From assembly GCA_015501605.1 (NCBI GenBank), contig JADNRZ010000030.1, positions 248,001-312,000 of the forward strand: a DNA stretch of 64,000 nucleotides, written 5' to 3'. The translations under genes were made by a program, and so were the position numbers. The notes beneath the pieces are model-generated. The model had not been told where the DNA came from. It was given only the letters and a program-made list of their open reading frames with translations, and made no database searches. Below are positions 35,057-47,536 of this stretch, in pieces. Source of the stretch: Panaeolus papilionaceus (lineage: Eukaryota > Basidiomycota > Agaricomycetes > Agaricales). Within the stretch, counting starts at the first letter, position 1. Every line of letters starts with the position of its first letter.

Positions 35057-35316
35057 TATATACTATGTACGTCGCCGAATCAGTGTTTTATGTAAAGGGT
35101 TGAGGCGTGAAGAAGGCGTGACTTCCAGACTACAGATTCTCTCAACCTGTTGTCAAGTATTTATATAAAAAGATGGGCTCTCAAGGCTGTGTGTGTGAAC
35201 CTGATCTGATATCATTTAACAGACGCTGTCGTCTGAAGAAGTCATACTCGTTCTATTTCCCTAGGGCTCGATCGAGGTGGCAACAACACCAGGTACTTAC
35301 AACATTATCGCACCAC

Positions 35317-36612
35317 ATGCGATCACAGAGACTTCCAAACGATGTACTTCAGGAGATAATCAGAGCTTTAGCTCAAGAAAAACAGCATCTCCGTAAATTT
35401 CTTTGGTTGTCGTCATTCTGTCGGGAGGAGGCCAAAAAGCACATATTCTCTCTCGTCAACCTTGGTTTTGGGGTGCAGCGATCAAAGGCAGAATTCGTAT
35501 CTCTTTTTTCCGATGAAGATGGTCCTACGTCCTATGTTCGTGCCTTGATCATACTCCTCACCCACGACGATTGGGCAGATGAAACCATCCAAACTGGATT
35601 CCACAACATAGTTCCCAAGTTGAAAAACCTCACCTCACTTCACATTATTTCGACATCTGCTCTGGAGTGGACATCACTTCCTCCTCTCTCGATTAGGTCG
35701 GCGATACGGGATTCAGCCCAAGACCTACCTCTTCGGGATCTCACCATCTGTCTGTTACGACCATTTCCTGTTGACGATATAGCATACCTTCCTCATCTTA
35801 GGCGCTTGAATATACTGTGCTGCCGTCTCACTATCAACCATACAAATGGAAGACTCGATCGCCCAGCAACACTCCGATCGCATAATATTGAGGCGCTGCA
35901 GATTCGGAGGTCCACCATAGGCACCTTCCTAGAAGACGTGATTTCTCCGCTCCTAGCCAGAGATTCCATGAACAATTTCCTTCTTCCACTCTCCAATATA
36001 AAGTCATTAGACATGGATATCTGCTCTCCAAACTACTTCAAACACGTAATCAGCCTAATGACACAACACAATATCCAGTGTCTGCAAGATTTGACCATAC
36101 ACATCCTTCTGGATGAGTGGCCCAGCATCACAGGTTAGCACTATTAACGCTTACGTCGAAAATTGATCTCATGTACTTTACGGTGTAGATCCCAACGACT
36201 GCTCTCAATGGCTCGACCAAATTATTCTCCCTCAGCATCCAACATTGAGAACATTGAAGATAAAACAGAAACGATGACAGAAAATCATGACCCTTTCGCC
36301 GGTTCCTTTAATACCCTCAAGCAGTTTAGACCCGACAACGTCATTGAAACTATCCACGTTGCAATTCGAGTTCGGCCCGATTACGTTTGTACAACAGGTG
36401 AGGCGTGGTGTGCCCTTTCACGCGTTTTGACGAATGGGAATTGGAAGCGATTGAAAGAAGTCAAGGTGTCCGTTGTCGTTTTGACGTTTATGAGGGTGCA
36501 TGCCAGTGATGTCCTTGTGCAGGAACTCGTAGGTCTCCGCGAAACACATTTAAAGCCACTTTTTACACAGACTTTTAATTTCGACTACGAGGTAGATGTT
36601 CAACTGATCTGA
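35317..36612 (+). pseudogene. F-box-like protein 2, single-base frameshift
   Basis: A close paralogue of the gene at 33733. Exon 1 (35317-36133) is open from MRSQRLPNDVLQEIIRALAQ; an upstream in-frame ATG at 35173 adds 48 residues that do not match the paralogues, so I prefer 35317. Exon 2 from 36189 starts in phase (DPNDCSQWLDQIILPQ), but the frame breaks at the AAAA run near 36261-36264. There copy 1 has one more base. The normal frame hits TGA about 15 bases on, while the next frame carries the whole conserved end (ENHDPFAGSFNTL, CTTGEAWCAL) to the stop at 36612. One missing base explains everything. It is either a recent pseudogene or a homopolymer error in the assembly. TATATAAA lies at about 35161, before the upstream ATG. 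Confidence 0.7.
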
Positions 36613-36888
36613 TATTAGAAATATCAACCCATCTACACTGTACATTGCCAAATCATAGTTTTATTACAAAGGTTGCACTGTGAACAAGGTGCCCGGGTTA
36701 GCATGACATGCCGCCCTGAAGGGTGAACAAACGCACGCACACAACGGCATCAGGAATGTAAGATGAACGTCAGGGTCGGAAGTTGTCTCTTCTCTGCAAC
36801 TGTTGTACTGCTCTTGGTTATATAGCCCACACAAGTACTTGGTGGAGCTGAAAAGGCTCAACGGGCCTTGGCTAACTGAACCAGTGTC

Positions 36889-38299
36889 ATGCCTTCGCCT
36901 GCACTCAGATTTGGGAATGTAGTTATTCCCATTTTCATCGCTCTGTTCTCTGTTTTCTTTGCTGTAAACTTCTTCGAGCGGAAATTAGCCTATCAGATCC
37001 AGATGTCTTCTGCCTCCCTCACACCAAGCAATGTCCCAAGCAATATGGGAATCAACATGGAAGACAGACCTCCGATAGAACAAACGCCACATACAAGGTC
37101 TCATTTCTACATTGGAGGCTCATATGTCCAAGCCACGCACGACCAAGACAAATCCATCATTAGTGGGCAGATGTATGTTGAACGCCTTACTCCTTTGAAG
37201 GTCATTCGGCCATATCCAATTGTCATTCTCCCAGGAAGCTGTGAGTGATTCACTGAGATTCAGCAAGGTGCAGCGAAACTGAGAGCGGGATCAGGTTTGA
37301 CTGGTGCTCACTTCTTGAAAACTGCCGATGAGCGGCCAGGGTGGGCTGATTATTTTCTGAGTCAAGGTTACGAGGTTAGTGTCATTTTTTATCGGGACTT
37401 TAGCGCTCTAATTGATGGGTGGTCTAGGTGTATCTCGCTGATCTACCGTCAAGAGGTAGATCACCTTGGCAGCAGAATGTTGATGGAGACTGCTTTATCT
37501 TCGATGCCTCTTTCTCTGAGGAGATGTTTACTGCAACACACATTGCCAAAAAATGGCCTCAAGCTAGTCTGTTAACGCAGTGGCCTGGTAATGGCACAAA
37601 GGGTGACGCGATATTTGACGCGTTTTACGCATCTATATCTCCTAGTCTATCATCAAACAAAGAGCTATCGGAGAAGACCACGAATGCTGGAGTGGCATTG
37701 CTGGATAAAATACCTGGGGTAAGTCACACTCTTCAAAGCTTCACGGTGGACTTCAATGATCGACTGCCCTTTAGCCCTGTATTCTCTTGACCCATTCGCA
37801 ATCTGGTCAGTTCGGCTGGTCAATTGCGGATAGGAGGCCATCCCGAGTCAAAGCCATCATTGCTGTTGAGCCTGGAGGTCCACCATTCATCAACGTTGCG
37901 TTTCCACCTTACGACGTCGTGGTGCGCCCATTCGGCATGACAGAGATTCCGGTCGACTTTTACCCACCGCCCGAGTCCGTGGATATGCCCCTCCAATTTC
38001 AAACAGGGCCCGAGGTCAACGGATTCGCTTGCACTCTCCAAGCAACTCCCGCTCGTAAAATGAAGAATCTAGGCCGCATTCCGGTGCTCATGATTACAGC
38101 TGAAGCAAGCTATCACGCACAGTATGACTGGTGCAGTGCGCAATTTTTGAGGCAAGCAGGCATTCGTTTGGATCACGTTCAGTTGTCGGATGTAGGGATA
38201 CATGGGAATGGGCACCTGATGTACCTCGAAAAGAATTCGGATAAGATTGTAGATGATGTTGTGCATAGATGGTTGGTCAACCGGGGCCTTGCTTCATAA
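36889..38299 (+). CDS. Alpha/beta hydrolase 1, membrane-anchored or secreted
   Basis: Four exons: 36889-37240, 37295-37374, 37428-37718 and 37775-38299, in phase, 415 residues. Residues about 10-27 form a hydrophobic N-terminal anchor or signal. The fold's landmarks are clear: YPIVILPG then LTGAHFL (oxyanion region), ADLPSRGRSPW, the nucleophile elbow ILLTHSQSGQFG with Ser249, and GNGHLMYLEKN with His388 as the likely catalytic base. The elbow has Thr and Ser where most relatives have Gly (GHSQGG). A serine esterase or lipase acting on a secreted or membrane substrate is likely, but the substrate is unknown. The likely acid residue cannot be fixed by eye. TTATATAGCC at about 36817-36826 is a plausible TATA box. 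A paralogue lies at 40243 with the same intron positions. Confidence 0.85.
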
Positions 38300-38469
38300 A
38301 ATCGCTGTGTGTAGTATCTATATTTCGCTGATATCAAGTCGCCGTGTAACACCCATTTGTCGTGCCACGTGGTAAGGGTTATCTATAAATTAAAATACAT
38401 CGATATTATACGCTACTTAGCTTACACACTCATCAAGTTCCAGACTGACTCGCTCGCAAAAGCACCACT

Positions 38470-39904
38470 ATGTCCAATGCTGCCCTTCCAAACGACATTA
38501 TTGAAGAAATAGTCGATATCCTTGCCCTAACTAGGGACAAGGAGGTTGACGACAGCTTTCAGCACGTCAAAAAGGTTTCAACCCTCTCCTCATTCTGCCT
38601 CCACCTAGCTCGAAAACATATTTTCGCTGAGGTCAAACTAGGGACACACTATGGATGGTATCACCAGCGACCCCCCAAAGAGCTTGTCATGTTATCAAAC
38701 CAGCTCACCTTTTTCTCGTATCATGTCCAACTACGAAGCTACATACGTGATTTGAAGATATGCATTTCGGATGAAGAGATGGAGAGTCCAGTAATTCAGG
38801 GACTCATATACCACACGCTCACACAATTGAGCAACCTGGCTTCGCTCAGGGTTGTCACTGGGCACACCAAATATAATTATCCGACCACCAAGCCGACACC
38901 TTATTGGGACCTTCCTGCTGAATCTCTTGATTCTGCGCTGAGAACCTTGCTTCTCAATTCGAAAACCTTGACGAAACTGGATCTTTGCTGTTTCGCAAAC
39001 ATAACAGTCAATGATTTGAAGTATGCGCCGAACATCCGACACATGGAACTGAACGGAATCCCCTTTAACGAAGAAGATAGGCCCTGGACGCTCCACCAAC
39101 TACATCACAGCGATACCCAACCGTCCTACTTGGAACAGCTGGAATCTCTAAAAATCACGGGATACGATGGAGGCATTGGTGAACAGAAAGCTAATTTTAG
39201 GAGGCTCAAGGCCCACCTATTATCGAAGGATATGGATGGGCTATTGAATATTCGACTCTCGGGACTGAAGTCGTTCGGGGTTGAAGTGTTTCGTATCTCC
39301 ACTTTCAACGAAGTTTTGGACCTGCTCGAGCATCAAGCAATCAGCGCCCTTGAAGACCTTACATTGCAGGTTCGGATGGAGGGTTGGTTCTATCCGACTG
39401 ATCGTGAGTTGATTTTCGATATCGCTACTTGACCATGCCGCTCAATGGTATCGTTTTTTTTTTTCACCCTCAGATGTCGATGGTTCGAACGACTTTTCGA
39501 GGTGGTTGAATCAGATAATCCTGCCGTCCCAGAGAACTCTTACGGGTCTTAAAATGGAGTTCAGTCTTGCATATAAACACCAGGACCCTTTTGCGGGGTT
39601 CTGCACCACGCTCGAGGGCATGGAAGACTGTAACGTGCTCAGAGACCTTCACATTCGGGTAGATGTTCTCACGGATTGCGAATGCACGGCTGGGGACGAA
39701 TGGTCGAGATTGTCCCAAGTATTGCAAAAGGAGACAAAGTGGAAACATTTACAAAGGGTGAGACTCAGCGTTGTGGTTGCTGCTTTTTTGACGCCAGGTG
39801 AAGCGATGATAAACGATTTGAAGATGTTGCCGCAGACTCATCTCAAATCCCTTAGTTCGAAGCATTTTAGTTTTGACTACTCTTTTGAAATCTTGGTTAT
39901 TTAA
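38470..39904 (+). CDS. F-box-like protein 3
   Basis: Two exons, 38470-39403 and 39474-39904, in phase, 454 residues. It starts MSNAALPNDIIEEIVDILAL, an F-box-like motif, then STLSSFCLHLARKHIF as in copies 1 and 2. It is more divergent than those two are from each other, with a longer first exon, but the single intron is in the same place and phase. The end keeps the pattern (CTAGDEWSRLSQVL, LQRVRLSVVV). Leucine-rich stretches are scattered through the middle. It lies between the two alpha/beta hydrolases, so the order is F-box, F-box, hydrolase, F-box, hydrolase. A role in SCF-type ubiquitin ligases is inferred from the motif only. Confidence 0.75.
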
Positions 39905-40242
39905 TATTTATAACGGAGCTAATCCATATAAATCCATCCTAAATTTTTGATTTTCACTTGTTTTCTGGACCTTTTGCGGAGTGAGTGAGTTCTCGATATT
40001 CAATTCTAGTTCGAGATAGGGGTTCTATAAAGAGAATCCCGATGCTCAACGGGGTCATATTAATATTGACCAAAATCGGAAAGTGGACCCTTCACCAATA
40101 CTCTCACCATCGCAAACTTTGACCCAAGTACCCTATGGTTCTTTAGCCACATGATACGACAAGCGAAGTTCACAGAGTTGCTGGTCTAAAATTGTGTTCA
40201 ATGTAATAGGAACGCCAGCAAGTCACTCTTATCGAAGCCACT

Positions 40243-41539
40243 ATGAGATACTGCCTTGTCGCTACTTTACTCCTATTGTTCCATGTGTTTTGCTGTTCTG
40301 CTGGACCTTCACCTACGCAGCCTACGCTGCATCGTCGGGACTATTTCTACGTTGGAGGCTCCTATGTTACAATTCAACCAAATACAACAGTGAAGGCAGG
40401 TCAAATGTATGTTGAACATCTTTCCCCGCTCGTACCAGTGCGTAGATATCCTATCGTGATTATTCCTGGCAATGGTATGTTACATTCCTTCAGTTGTCTA
40501 GTCGAGATTTTCGCTTACATTGTGTCGATTTAGGAATGACGGGAACAAATTTCCTTAATACACCAGATGGAAGGGTTGGATGGACAGATTATTTTCTTGG
40601 TTTGGGATACGAAGTTAGATTACAATAAGCTCTGACGTCTGCGTGGTTAACATACGTCTGTTTTCAGGTCTATCACGTAGACCAACCTGGCAGGGGACGC
40701 TCGCCATGGAACCAAGCTGTAGATGGCCCTCAATCTGTATTCTCAACACAGACAACAGAGCAACGGTTTACTGCCACACAGCGCTTCAACTTATGGCCCC
40801 AGGCCCACCTCCATACCCAATGGCCAGGCAACGGAAGTTTGAATGACCCCACATTCGACAAATTTTACTCTTCCGTCGTCCCCGCCATTGCGTCAGCAGT
40901 GGAGGCATCTCAGAAAATACAAGATGCAGGTATATTATTATTGGAGAAAATTGGGGTATGTTATAAGTTACCTCTTCATTGAGCAAAACGTCTGAATACG
41001 ATTATCCCATGACCCTGTAATAGCGTCCTTGCATCATACTGACACATTCTCAATCCGGTCAGTTTGGCTGGCCGTTGGCCGACGCTAGACCTTCACTCGT
41101 CAAGGCAATCATCGCCATAGAGCCAATTGGACCGCCTTTTAAGAACGCCGTATTCCCTCCTCTGACTGCTGCCAGGCCATTTGGTCTGACTGAATTGCCC
41201 ATGACGTTCTCACCACCCATTGCCGCCGCCTCGGATTTGGATGTCACCGTTGTCTCCTCGGATTCCCTTTTCGAATGCATTCAACAACGACAACCAGCAC
41301 GGAAATTGGTCAACCTTGCCAATATACCTGTGCTTATTGTCACTTCGGAGTCAGGTTATCATTCTGTGTATGATGATTGCAGTGCGACATTCCTGAGGGA
41401 TGCAGGCGTGAAGGTTGATTCCGTTCATCTGGGGAACGTTGGGATCAAGGGTAATGGCCATCTGATGTTCATGGAGAAGAACAATTTAGACATTGTGGAC
41501 AGAGTGGTCAACTCTTGGATAACTCGAGTTGTGCGATGA
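40243..41539 (+). CDS. Alpha/beta hydrolase 2, secreted
   Basis: Four exons: 40243-40474, 40534-40613, 40668-40955 and 41024-41539, in phase, 371 residues. Residues 1-20 are a signal peptide (MRYCLVATLLLLFHVFCCSA), cleaner than the N-terminal anchor of the paralogue at 36889. Landmarks: YPIVIIPG, GMTGTNFL, VDQPGRGRSPW, elbow IILTHSQSGQFGW with Ser209, and GNGHLMFMEKN with His346. All three introns match those of the paralogue in position and phase, and the second exon is 80 nt in both. It is probably an extracellular serine esterase or lipase; the substrate is unknown. The pair seems to have arisen by copying a unit of F-box-like gene plus hydrolase. Confidence 0.87.
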
Positions 41540-42311
41540 GGGGCGTTTCTAAACGCTGGTAGGAATCGGCTCGAAGGGTTTTTATGTTCGATGCGTCCCC
41601 CAACTTTCCACGGCTACTCTTCAAAGCTTCTAATTCGATGAACGTGTATAACATGACCAAAATTTTGAATCTTTATTTCAGGCCCCACATTATGTATTTT
41701 CACCTCTGCCTTTCTTAATGATGGAAGAACTCGGCTGCAGCCCGGGCTCGATGTCCAGCCGCTCTCACACCAATTCGAAACACTGTTGGGAAGCAAGATG
41801 GGGCAATGGGACTACGTATAAACACAACAATTTTCAGGTACGCAGGGTACAAGGCAGGTCAGCTTCGCCGCGGAGGGACGCATTTCTCGATACTAGTATG
41901 CACATTTAAATCACTCATTACAATACGCCCTCCCCCGCCTGTTTAGCGCAAGCCGAGATGCCCAGCTACTGCAAAGAATCTGTTCAAGCTACGCGATGTG
42001 CTCTGCGAAATCTTCATAGCGAGCTCGTCTAGAAAATAAGTTGTAAATTATGCTACCACTCAGGCTTTTGCCTAACCAGCCATCGCCTGGACATACGACA
42101 GCGTTGCTCGGCTGATCCGAGTGTTTGATTTAGGGGCTATGGAGCCGCAAGAAAACCTATTCCTTCTTCCAAATGAGAGGTGCATGCCGGACGCTTAATA
42201 TGCCTTCAGAGACTCGACTGTCGAGAGCGGACTCCCGTCCATGGTAAGTATTTGCATGCACAACCGTCGGTTCTCGGACATCATCCCTCCACATGGCTTT
42301 CTTCGCCAATC

Positions 42312-42419
42312 TTTCGCTTGAAACAATTGAAACATGATTACGGCCGACTACGGTTACCATATTTTAAGCCATGTCCATTTAGACCTTCGCCTTTTCGCTT
42401 GAAAAACTTGAAACACTGT
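42312..42419 (+). repeat. Imperfect direct repeat of a 27-base unit
   Basis: TTTCGCTTGAAACAATTGAA at 42312 recurs as TTTCGCTTGAAAAACTTGAA at 42393, with matching flanks. The origin is unknown. Confidence 0.55.
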
Positions 42420-43516
42420 GGGATCGGGCATATACGCGGCGTGGAGCAGGTTGCAAAAATCATTTGTATTAATGAGTTTATAGGTTTTCTATAAGAAATA
42501 ATCTCCAGAGGTGTATAAAGAACAGAGTAGAACGTCGCAGTTATACAATACCATCCCCCCACCATACACGATGCAATGCAAGAGGAAGGGGTTTGGTCGT
42601 GATGGGCTAATTGATGGCATCAAACAAGCATCAGAGCTATTTTTGGCTGTTAACCCACTCGCATGAGTCGCATCCCTTTCCTTCAACCATCATCACCTCT
42701 TCCAATAAATTGAGCTTACGCCCCTCTTGTCAACAACATCTCCTCTACTGAGTATCGTATCATCTATGCGAATGAATGACTGTGAATGATTGTGTCGTGG
42801 ATCCCCAAAGAGACGAGAACATCGACACAGATGTGGATACGGATGTCATGCGGTTAAATGACAATTTACACTGGGTAACTAATCATAAGACGCGAATAAC
42901 GAGACGGCTCTCAAGAGCGCAACATTTAGGTGTTGATGGTACGTCTTTATGAAAGGTTGAGCTAACGTATGCCTGTGCTGACTATAGTCTCCGCCGCCTA
43001 GTGAATACCTGGAAGCATATGAGGCATCTGAGTTGATATTTTTGCTTCAACAACGCCCTTAGAGTGCTGGTTGGGTACTCATCAGGGGCATTGCACACTG
43101 GTCTATTTTAATCAATTGACATCACGCATGAACTACAGTGCCCTCGGTCAGAGAAAAGGTGCCCCGATCCCGTCGTCAGTTCAGGTTGTCGGTTCTGAAA
43201 TTAGCCTTTGTCCAAGTATTTTTCATTACAATTTTTGACACTCCCTACCTCTGATGCTCAATTCTTGAGTCTGAGGAGCCTTTATCTTTTGAAAAAGATT
43301 ACTATTGTGGCTGCATTCTCCGAGGCAAGCGCCCATTCTCTCAGCCGAAAATTCAAGCCATGTGCAGTAAGTAATTCGAATGACACATCCATCCATAATT
43401 ATTTTTAGCCTGACAGTCGCATGGCGCTCAATAGTTTTTGGTACAGATCCTCGCTAGACCATGAAGGAGAGAGAACCCGAAAAGACTCAATGGTAGTGGA
43501 GCCTGCATTGGCGAGG

Positions 43517-43523
43517 TATAAAG
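43517..43523 (+). promoter_or_regulatory. TATA box of FAD oxidase 1
   Basis: TATAAAG 51 bases before the ATG, in the context GAGGTATAAAGGCAGG. The paralogue at 47537 has the same element at 49 bases, so it was duplicated with the gene. Confidence 0.65.
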
Positions 43524-43567
43524 GCAGGCCAATTTAGTGAGGGTTACACTCATTACCAACCGCCAAC

Positions 43568-45960
43568 ATGATCAAGTCTGCTTCTCTACTTCTTTTAATA
43601 GGAGAGGTAGCATACGTCGCCGCGGTCTCTTCTTCGAATTGGAAGGCCCTCAACCAGACCCTCAATGGACGTCTGCAACTCGCCGTTCCTGTAGAACAGC
43701 CTTGCTTCTCAGTCGGAGCTGGTGGCTCATCTCTAACACCTGACCCTACCGCTTGCAATAATGTCCAGACGCACACTGCTGATCATCGTATGTGGCTCTC
43801 CGCAAGATTTTATTCACAATTCAGATAGATTTTTCTTTTAGTTTTCCGCAGTGATAACTTCGGTGCCTATGAGCTGGCTCAGTGGGAGACATGTCAAACT
43901 ACTGGGGACCAGTGCTTGCTTGATGGCAATAACCCGTTCAACCCAGCTGCTTTCAGCCCTCCCAGGCAATGCACAATTGGAAACATTCCTCCTTACTTCG
44001 TATGTCATAATTACCTCGAGTATGAAGATTTGTGCTAACAATATTATAGATCGACGTTCAAAGCGCAGCTGATGTCCAGGCTGCGATTAAATTTGTTAGC
44101 AAGAACAATGTCCCATTGGTAGTCAAGAACACTGGGGTAATTCACCAAAGTTGCGGATTTTGATCAAATGCTGATCGTCCTTTGCAGCATGATTACAAGG
44201 GACGAAGTGCTGGAATCGGAAGTCTAGCTCTCTGGGTAAGTCACTCAGACGGAAATCCACAAAATAAATGCATGCTTACGAGGGATTTCATTACTTCAGA
44301 CTCACCATCTCAACCAGGTATATTTCTTTCTCTGATATGTAAGCTTGAAGCGGATTTTCTGACGGAATACCGCCACCCACTAGCTTCAATTCAAGCCTAC
44401 ATTCGTTCCTGAAAAATGTTCGGCCACCCCCGTTACCGCCATCACTATGGGTGTACGTCTGCAAACTCTTGTCGAGCTGATCTTTTTTTGCTCAAAATTA
44501 TTTTTGTTGACCTGTAGGCCGGTGCTCAATTCGCTGACATATATGCATTTGCGACTCAAAACAACGTAACCTTTGTGGGAGGTGCCGATCCTAGTGTTGG
44601 TGCATCCGGCGGCTGGGTTATGGTACGCTTTTCTACACAACTCCTCAAAATTAGCGCAAAATGACTCACCATCGCTGTTTAGGGTGGTGGACACAGTGCA
44701 CTCACGCCCTCCCTTGGCATGGGTGTTGATCGAGTTCTCGAGTTCAAGATTGTGACTGCTGACGGCCAGCTCCGCACCGCCAACAAATGCCAGAACCCCG
44801 ATCTTTTCTTCGCTCTTCGTGGTGGAGGAGGTGGAACCTTCGGCGTTGTGCTTGAGAGCACTCACCTCGTTACCCCTCAGGTCACCTTGCAAGTGTGCGT
44901 ACTTTATATTCAACGACTTCTTTGAGTTTTGGATCTAAGATTGTTCTCTCAGTGTTCTCGGTCAATACAATAACACTAAGGATAACTCGAAACAGCTTAT
45001 CAAGGCTCTGGCAAAGACCGCAGTCAAGTTTGCTTCTGATGGATGGGGTGGCTACATCACTGTATGTCTGACCATTGAAGTTCAAAGGACTGCCAAAAAC
45101 TGACCATCCCATGTAGCCCCCCGCAGGCTCTGGGGTCTGGATTAACCCCCTCGTCAACTCTCAACAGGCCCAGCAATCTGCTGCAGACGTTATTCAGGCA
45201 TTCCAATCCGTCGGAGGTAATGTCACGTTCTTCACGATGCCCAACTTCGAAGAGTGGTACAACACTTTCATCCTTCCCAATCCCGACGTAAGTCACCACC
45301 CTTCTAGGTCTCACATATAGCATTTGCTAAACCAAAAACTCGTACAGCCCATCGGCCTTGCCCAAGCTCTGGCCAGTCGTATCATTGACGACACTAAAAT
45401 GGCTGATGACAATGTTATCGAGGCGGTCGCCGATGGACTGCTCGACTCTGACTTCAGCCAAATCCTAGCCGTCCCTCCATACGCGTTCAAGAACTTTGAC
45501 CCAACTGCCACCTCTGTCAATCCCAAGTGGCGAACTGGTATTTGGCATACCGCCATGATTGTCAGCTGGAACTTTGATGCTACCATTGACGATCGGGTCC
45601 AGCAATACCAGAGGGTGACTAAGTTGTGGAACCCTGTTCGTGCTCTTACTCCTGGAGCTGCTGTTTACCAGGTACAGTGCTTGATAATTGTGTAGATTGG
45701 ACATTGCTAATTGGTGTTTTTCGTTTTAGAATGAGGCTGATGTCTACGAGCCTGATCATGAGGTTGGCTACTGGGGCACTAACTTTGCCAAACTTGTCAC
45801 GATCAAGAACAAGTATGACCCCAAGGGTATCTTCGATTGCTGGCACTGTGGTGCGTATTCTCTGCTCTGGTGTACATGGTGATATAATCTGAATATTTTT
45901 ACAGTTGGCTGGAAGGGACCTCAGGACCCAAGATACCAATGCTACCCAAAGACCTCTTAA
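43568..45960 (+). CDS. Secreted FAD-linked oxidase 1 (VAO/berberine-bridge type)
   Basis: Thirteen exons give about 565 residues from ATG 43568 to TAA 45958-45960. Residues 1-18 or so are a signal peptide ([19 protein letters not shown]). The PCMH-type FAD-binding domain is clear: [20 protein letters not shown], then VVKNTGHDYKGRS, whose His is the expected covalent FAD site, then [24 protein letters not shown] and [12 protein letters not shown]. The second (Cys) flavin link of bicovalent relatives is not seen, because GGADPSVG stands where those have a Cys. The end is the berberine-bridge tail: [16 protein letters not shown], then a C-W-x-C segment and [13 protein letters not shown]. Such enzymes oxidise sugars, alcohols or alkaloid-like substrates and release peroxide. 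The substrate here is unknown. An 18-nt micro-exon (44300-44317) codes THHLNQ. Confidence 0.92.
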
Positions 45961-47536
45961 TTTGGTTCATTGTTTCCTGCCTAATAATTATACTTTAAGC
46001 TTAATACTTGCGTTGATGTTCCTGTCCTTTTCTACCTTCTCCATAGTAGCTTTACATCCCTGAATAATACTCATGATACATTCCATCATTTGCCGATCGT
46101 GGTGTAGCCTCCGATGAGTTCAAAAGGCATGCGTCCAAATAATTTTGAATCCTGATTATCAAATCGGTGCGAGTGTGTGGGGTATGAGCGTGGAATGAAA
46201 CTACGAGAATATTGATTCCACTCAAAAGCTAGTGCGGAGAATTTTTATCGTCTAAAAATGTTCAATTTAAACGAGAGGGTTTCTCGGTCTGGAGTTGTGA
46301 GATGACTTCAACTGTTGGTGTCACGTGTCACTGGGTTTTTGATGGCGGCTCTGCTGAAAGACTTGGATTCACACCTTCAAACTGCTTTCGAATCTGAACC
46401 TGTCGGACTGAAGACTGTAGTGCCATAAATCCGCCGACATTCTCAACCGAAAATGTATTGAATGAAAGCTTTTAGGGTTCTTGTGAACCAGAAATCTGAT
46501 GTGGTTGCGTTGCTGCAATGGAATGCATTTTTTTGTGTTCACGATCCTTCAATTCTGCTCCTTCCGGATCCTTCACTTTTCCTTCACTATATCTTTCTAG
46601 TTACTCTATGGCGGTATGTCTGTGGGTACGCAGCCGACGCAGGTTTCTCCTGGTACGAAGGTCATCTTGGCTCCGAGGTCTTCGGCGCTTTCATCCGGAA
46701 GTTCTGTGGAATGCATATGTCAGCAGGCAGTGTGATCTTTTACGCTGGGTAACTCTGGGACGATGCTGCTGTAACTGCAGCGATGGCATATTCATATGTG
46801 CCTAGCTTTTCACTGGTGAGTTCTCAAAACTGGATATGAATATATGTGCGATCCTCTCAGTGATACCCTAGTTTCTTCATATCGTGACGCTCGAAGGATT
46901 GCAGCTGAACAGAAACGATTCACGCCTGGCGTCAAATTTTTAGGAAGTCCGTAAAGGTAAACTTGATCTTTTTATGGCGGTTTTTGTTACGGCGGCATCG
47001 TGTACTTGGCCAATCCCTGCATACCTGGAGCAACCTCGGTCGGATGAATGGGGCGGACCAACTTTGCCCTGATTCCCTGACTGCATCATAGCAAATTTGG
47101 GTACTGCAGCTATATCGCCATCAAACTGAGCTCGCTGCGACAAAACCGCTTATAAAACCTACTCTTTTTAACCAGGGCATGCCCCTTTTAGGACTTTCAA
47201 TGTTCACTAGACATTCCCGCCTCTTAACCCAAAGACAATGAATGCGAGATCGGTTTCAACACGATGTCCAGACTCTTGCGTTTCACCTAGACCAGCGCCC
47301 AATTTTAGCCGATGCTTTCAAAGCAACTGCAAAGTCGGGTAAGTCTCCGTTAGTCTACATACATTGTATCCACCTTTGTAACCAATTTGACAGAACCTTG
47401 ACATCCCCGCACTGTTCATCCTTACTCTGGTCCAATTCAGAGGGATCTCAGTAATGATCGACGACATGAAGACCGACTCTCGCCGAGTATAAAGGGGAGA
47501 CCACACCACGAGTTAGAGCTGTCACCAACCACCAAC
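45961..47536. other. Intergenic between FAD oxidases 1 and 2
   Basis: No gene seen in 1.6 kb. Short frames at 46462-46805 have no family likeness or splice support. The right end holds the TATA box at 47488. Confidence 0.4.
47488..47494 (+). promoter_or_regulatory. TATA box of FAD oxidase 2
   Basis: TATAAAG 49 bases before the ATG, context GAGTATAAAGGGGAGA, matching the element before FAD oxidase 1. Confidence 0.65.

Larger units (their letters stand above)
41540..43567. other. Intergenic between hydrolase 2 and the FAD oxidases
   Basis: About 2 kb without a gene I can support. The 104-residue frame at 42180-42494 is low in family likeness and owes its pattern to the imperfect repeat at 42312-42419. 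The last 60 bases hold the TATA box of the FAD oxidase at 43568. Confidence 0.4.

Noticed and set aside
35173..35316. Upstream ATG adding 48 residues to F-box-like copy 2
   Set aside because: The extra residues have no counterpart in copies 1 and 3, while MRSQRLPNDV at 35317 aligns with both.
42180..42494. 104-residue plus-strand frame with FRLKQLKH / FRLKNLKH
   Set aside because: The repeated residues come from an imperfect DNA repeat; no family, start context or splice support.
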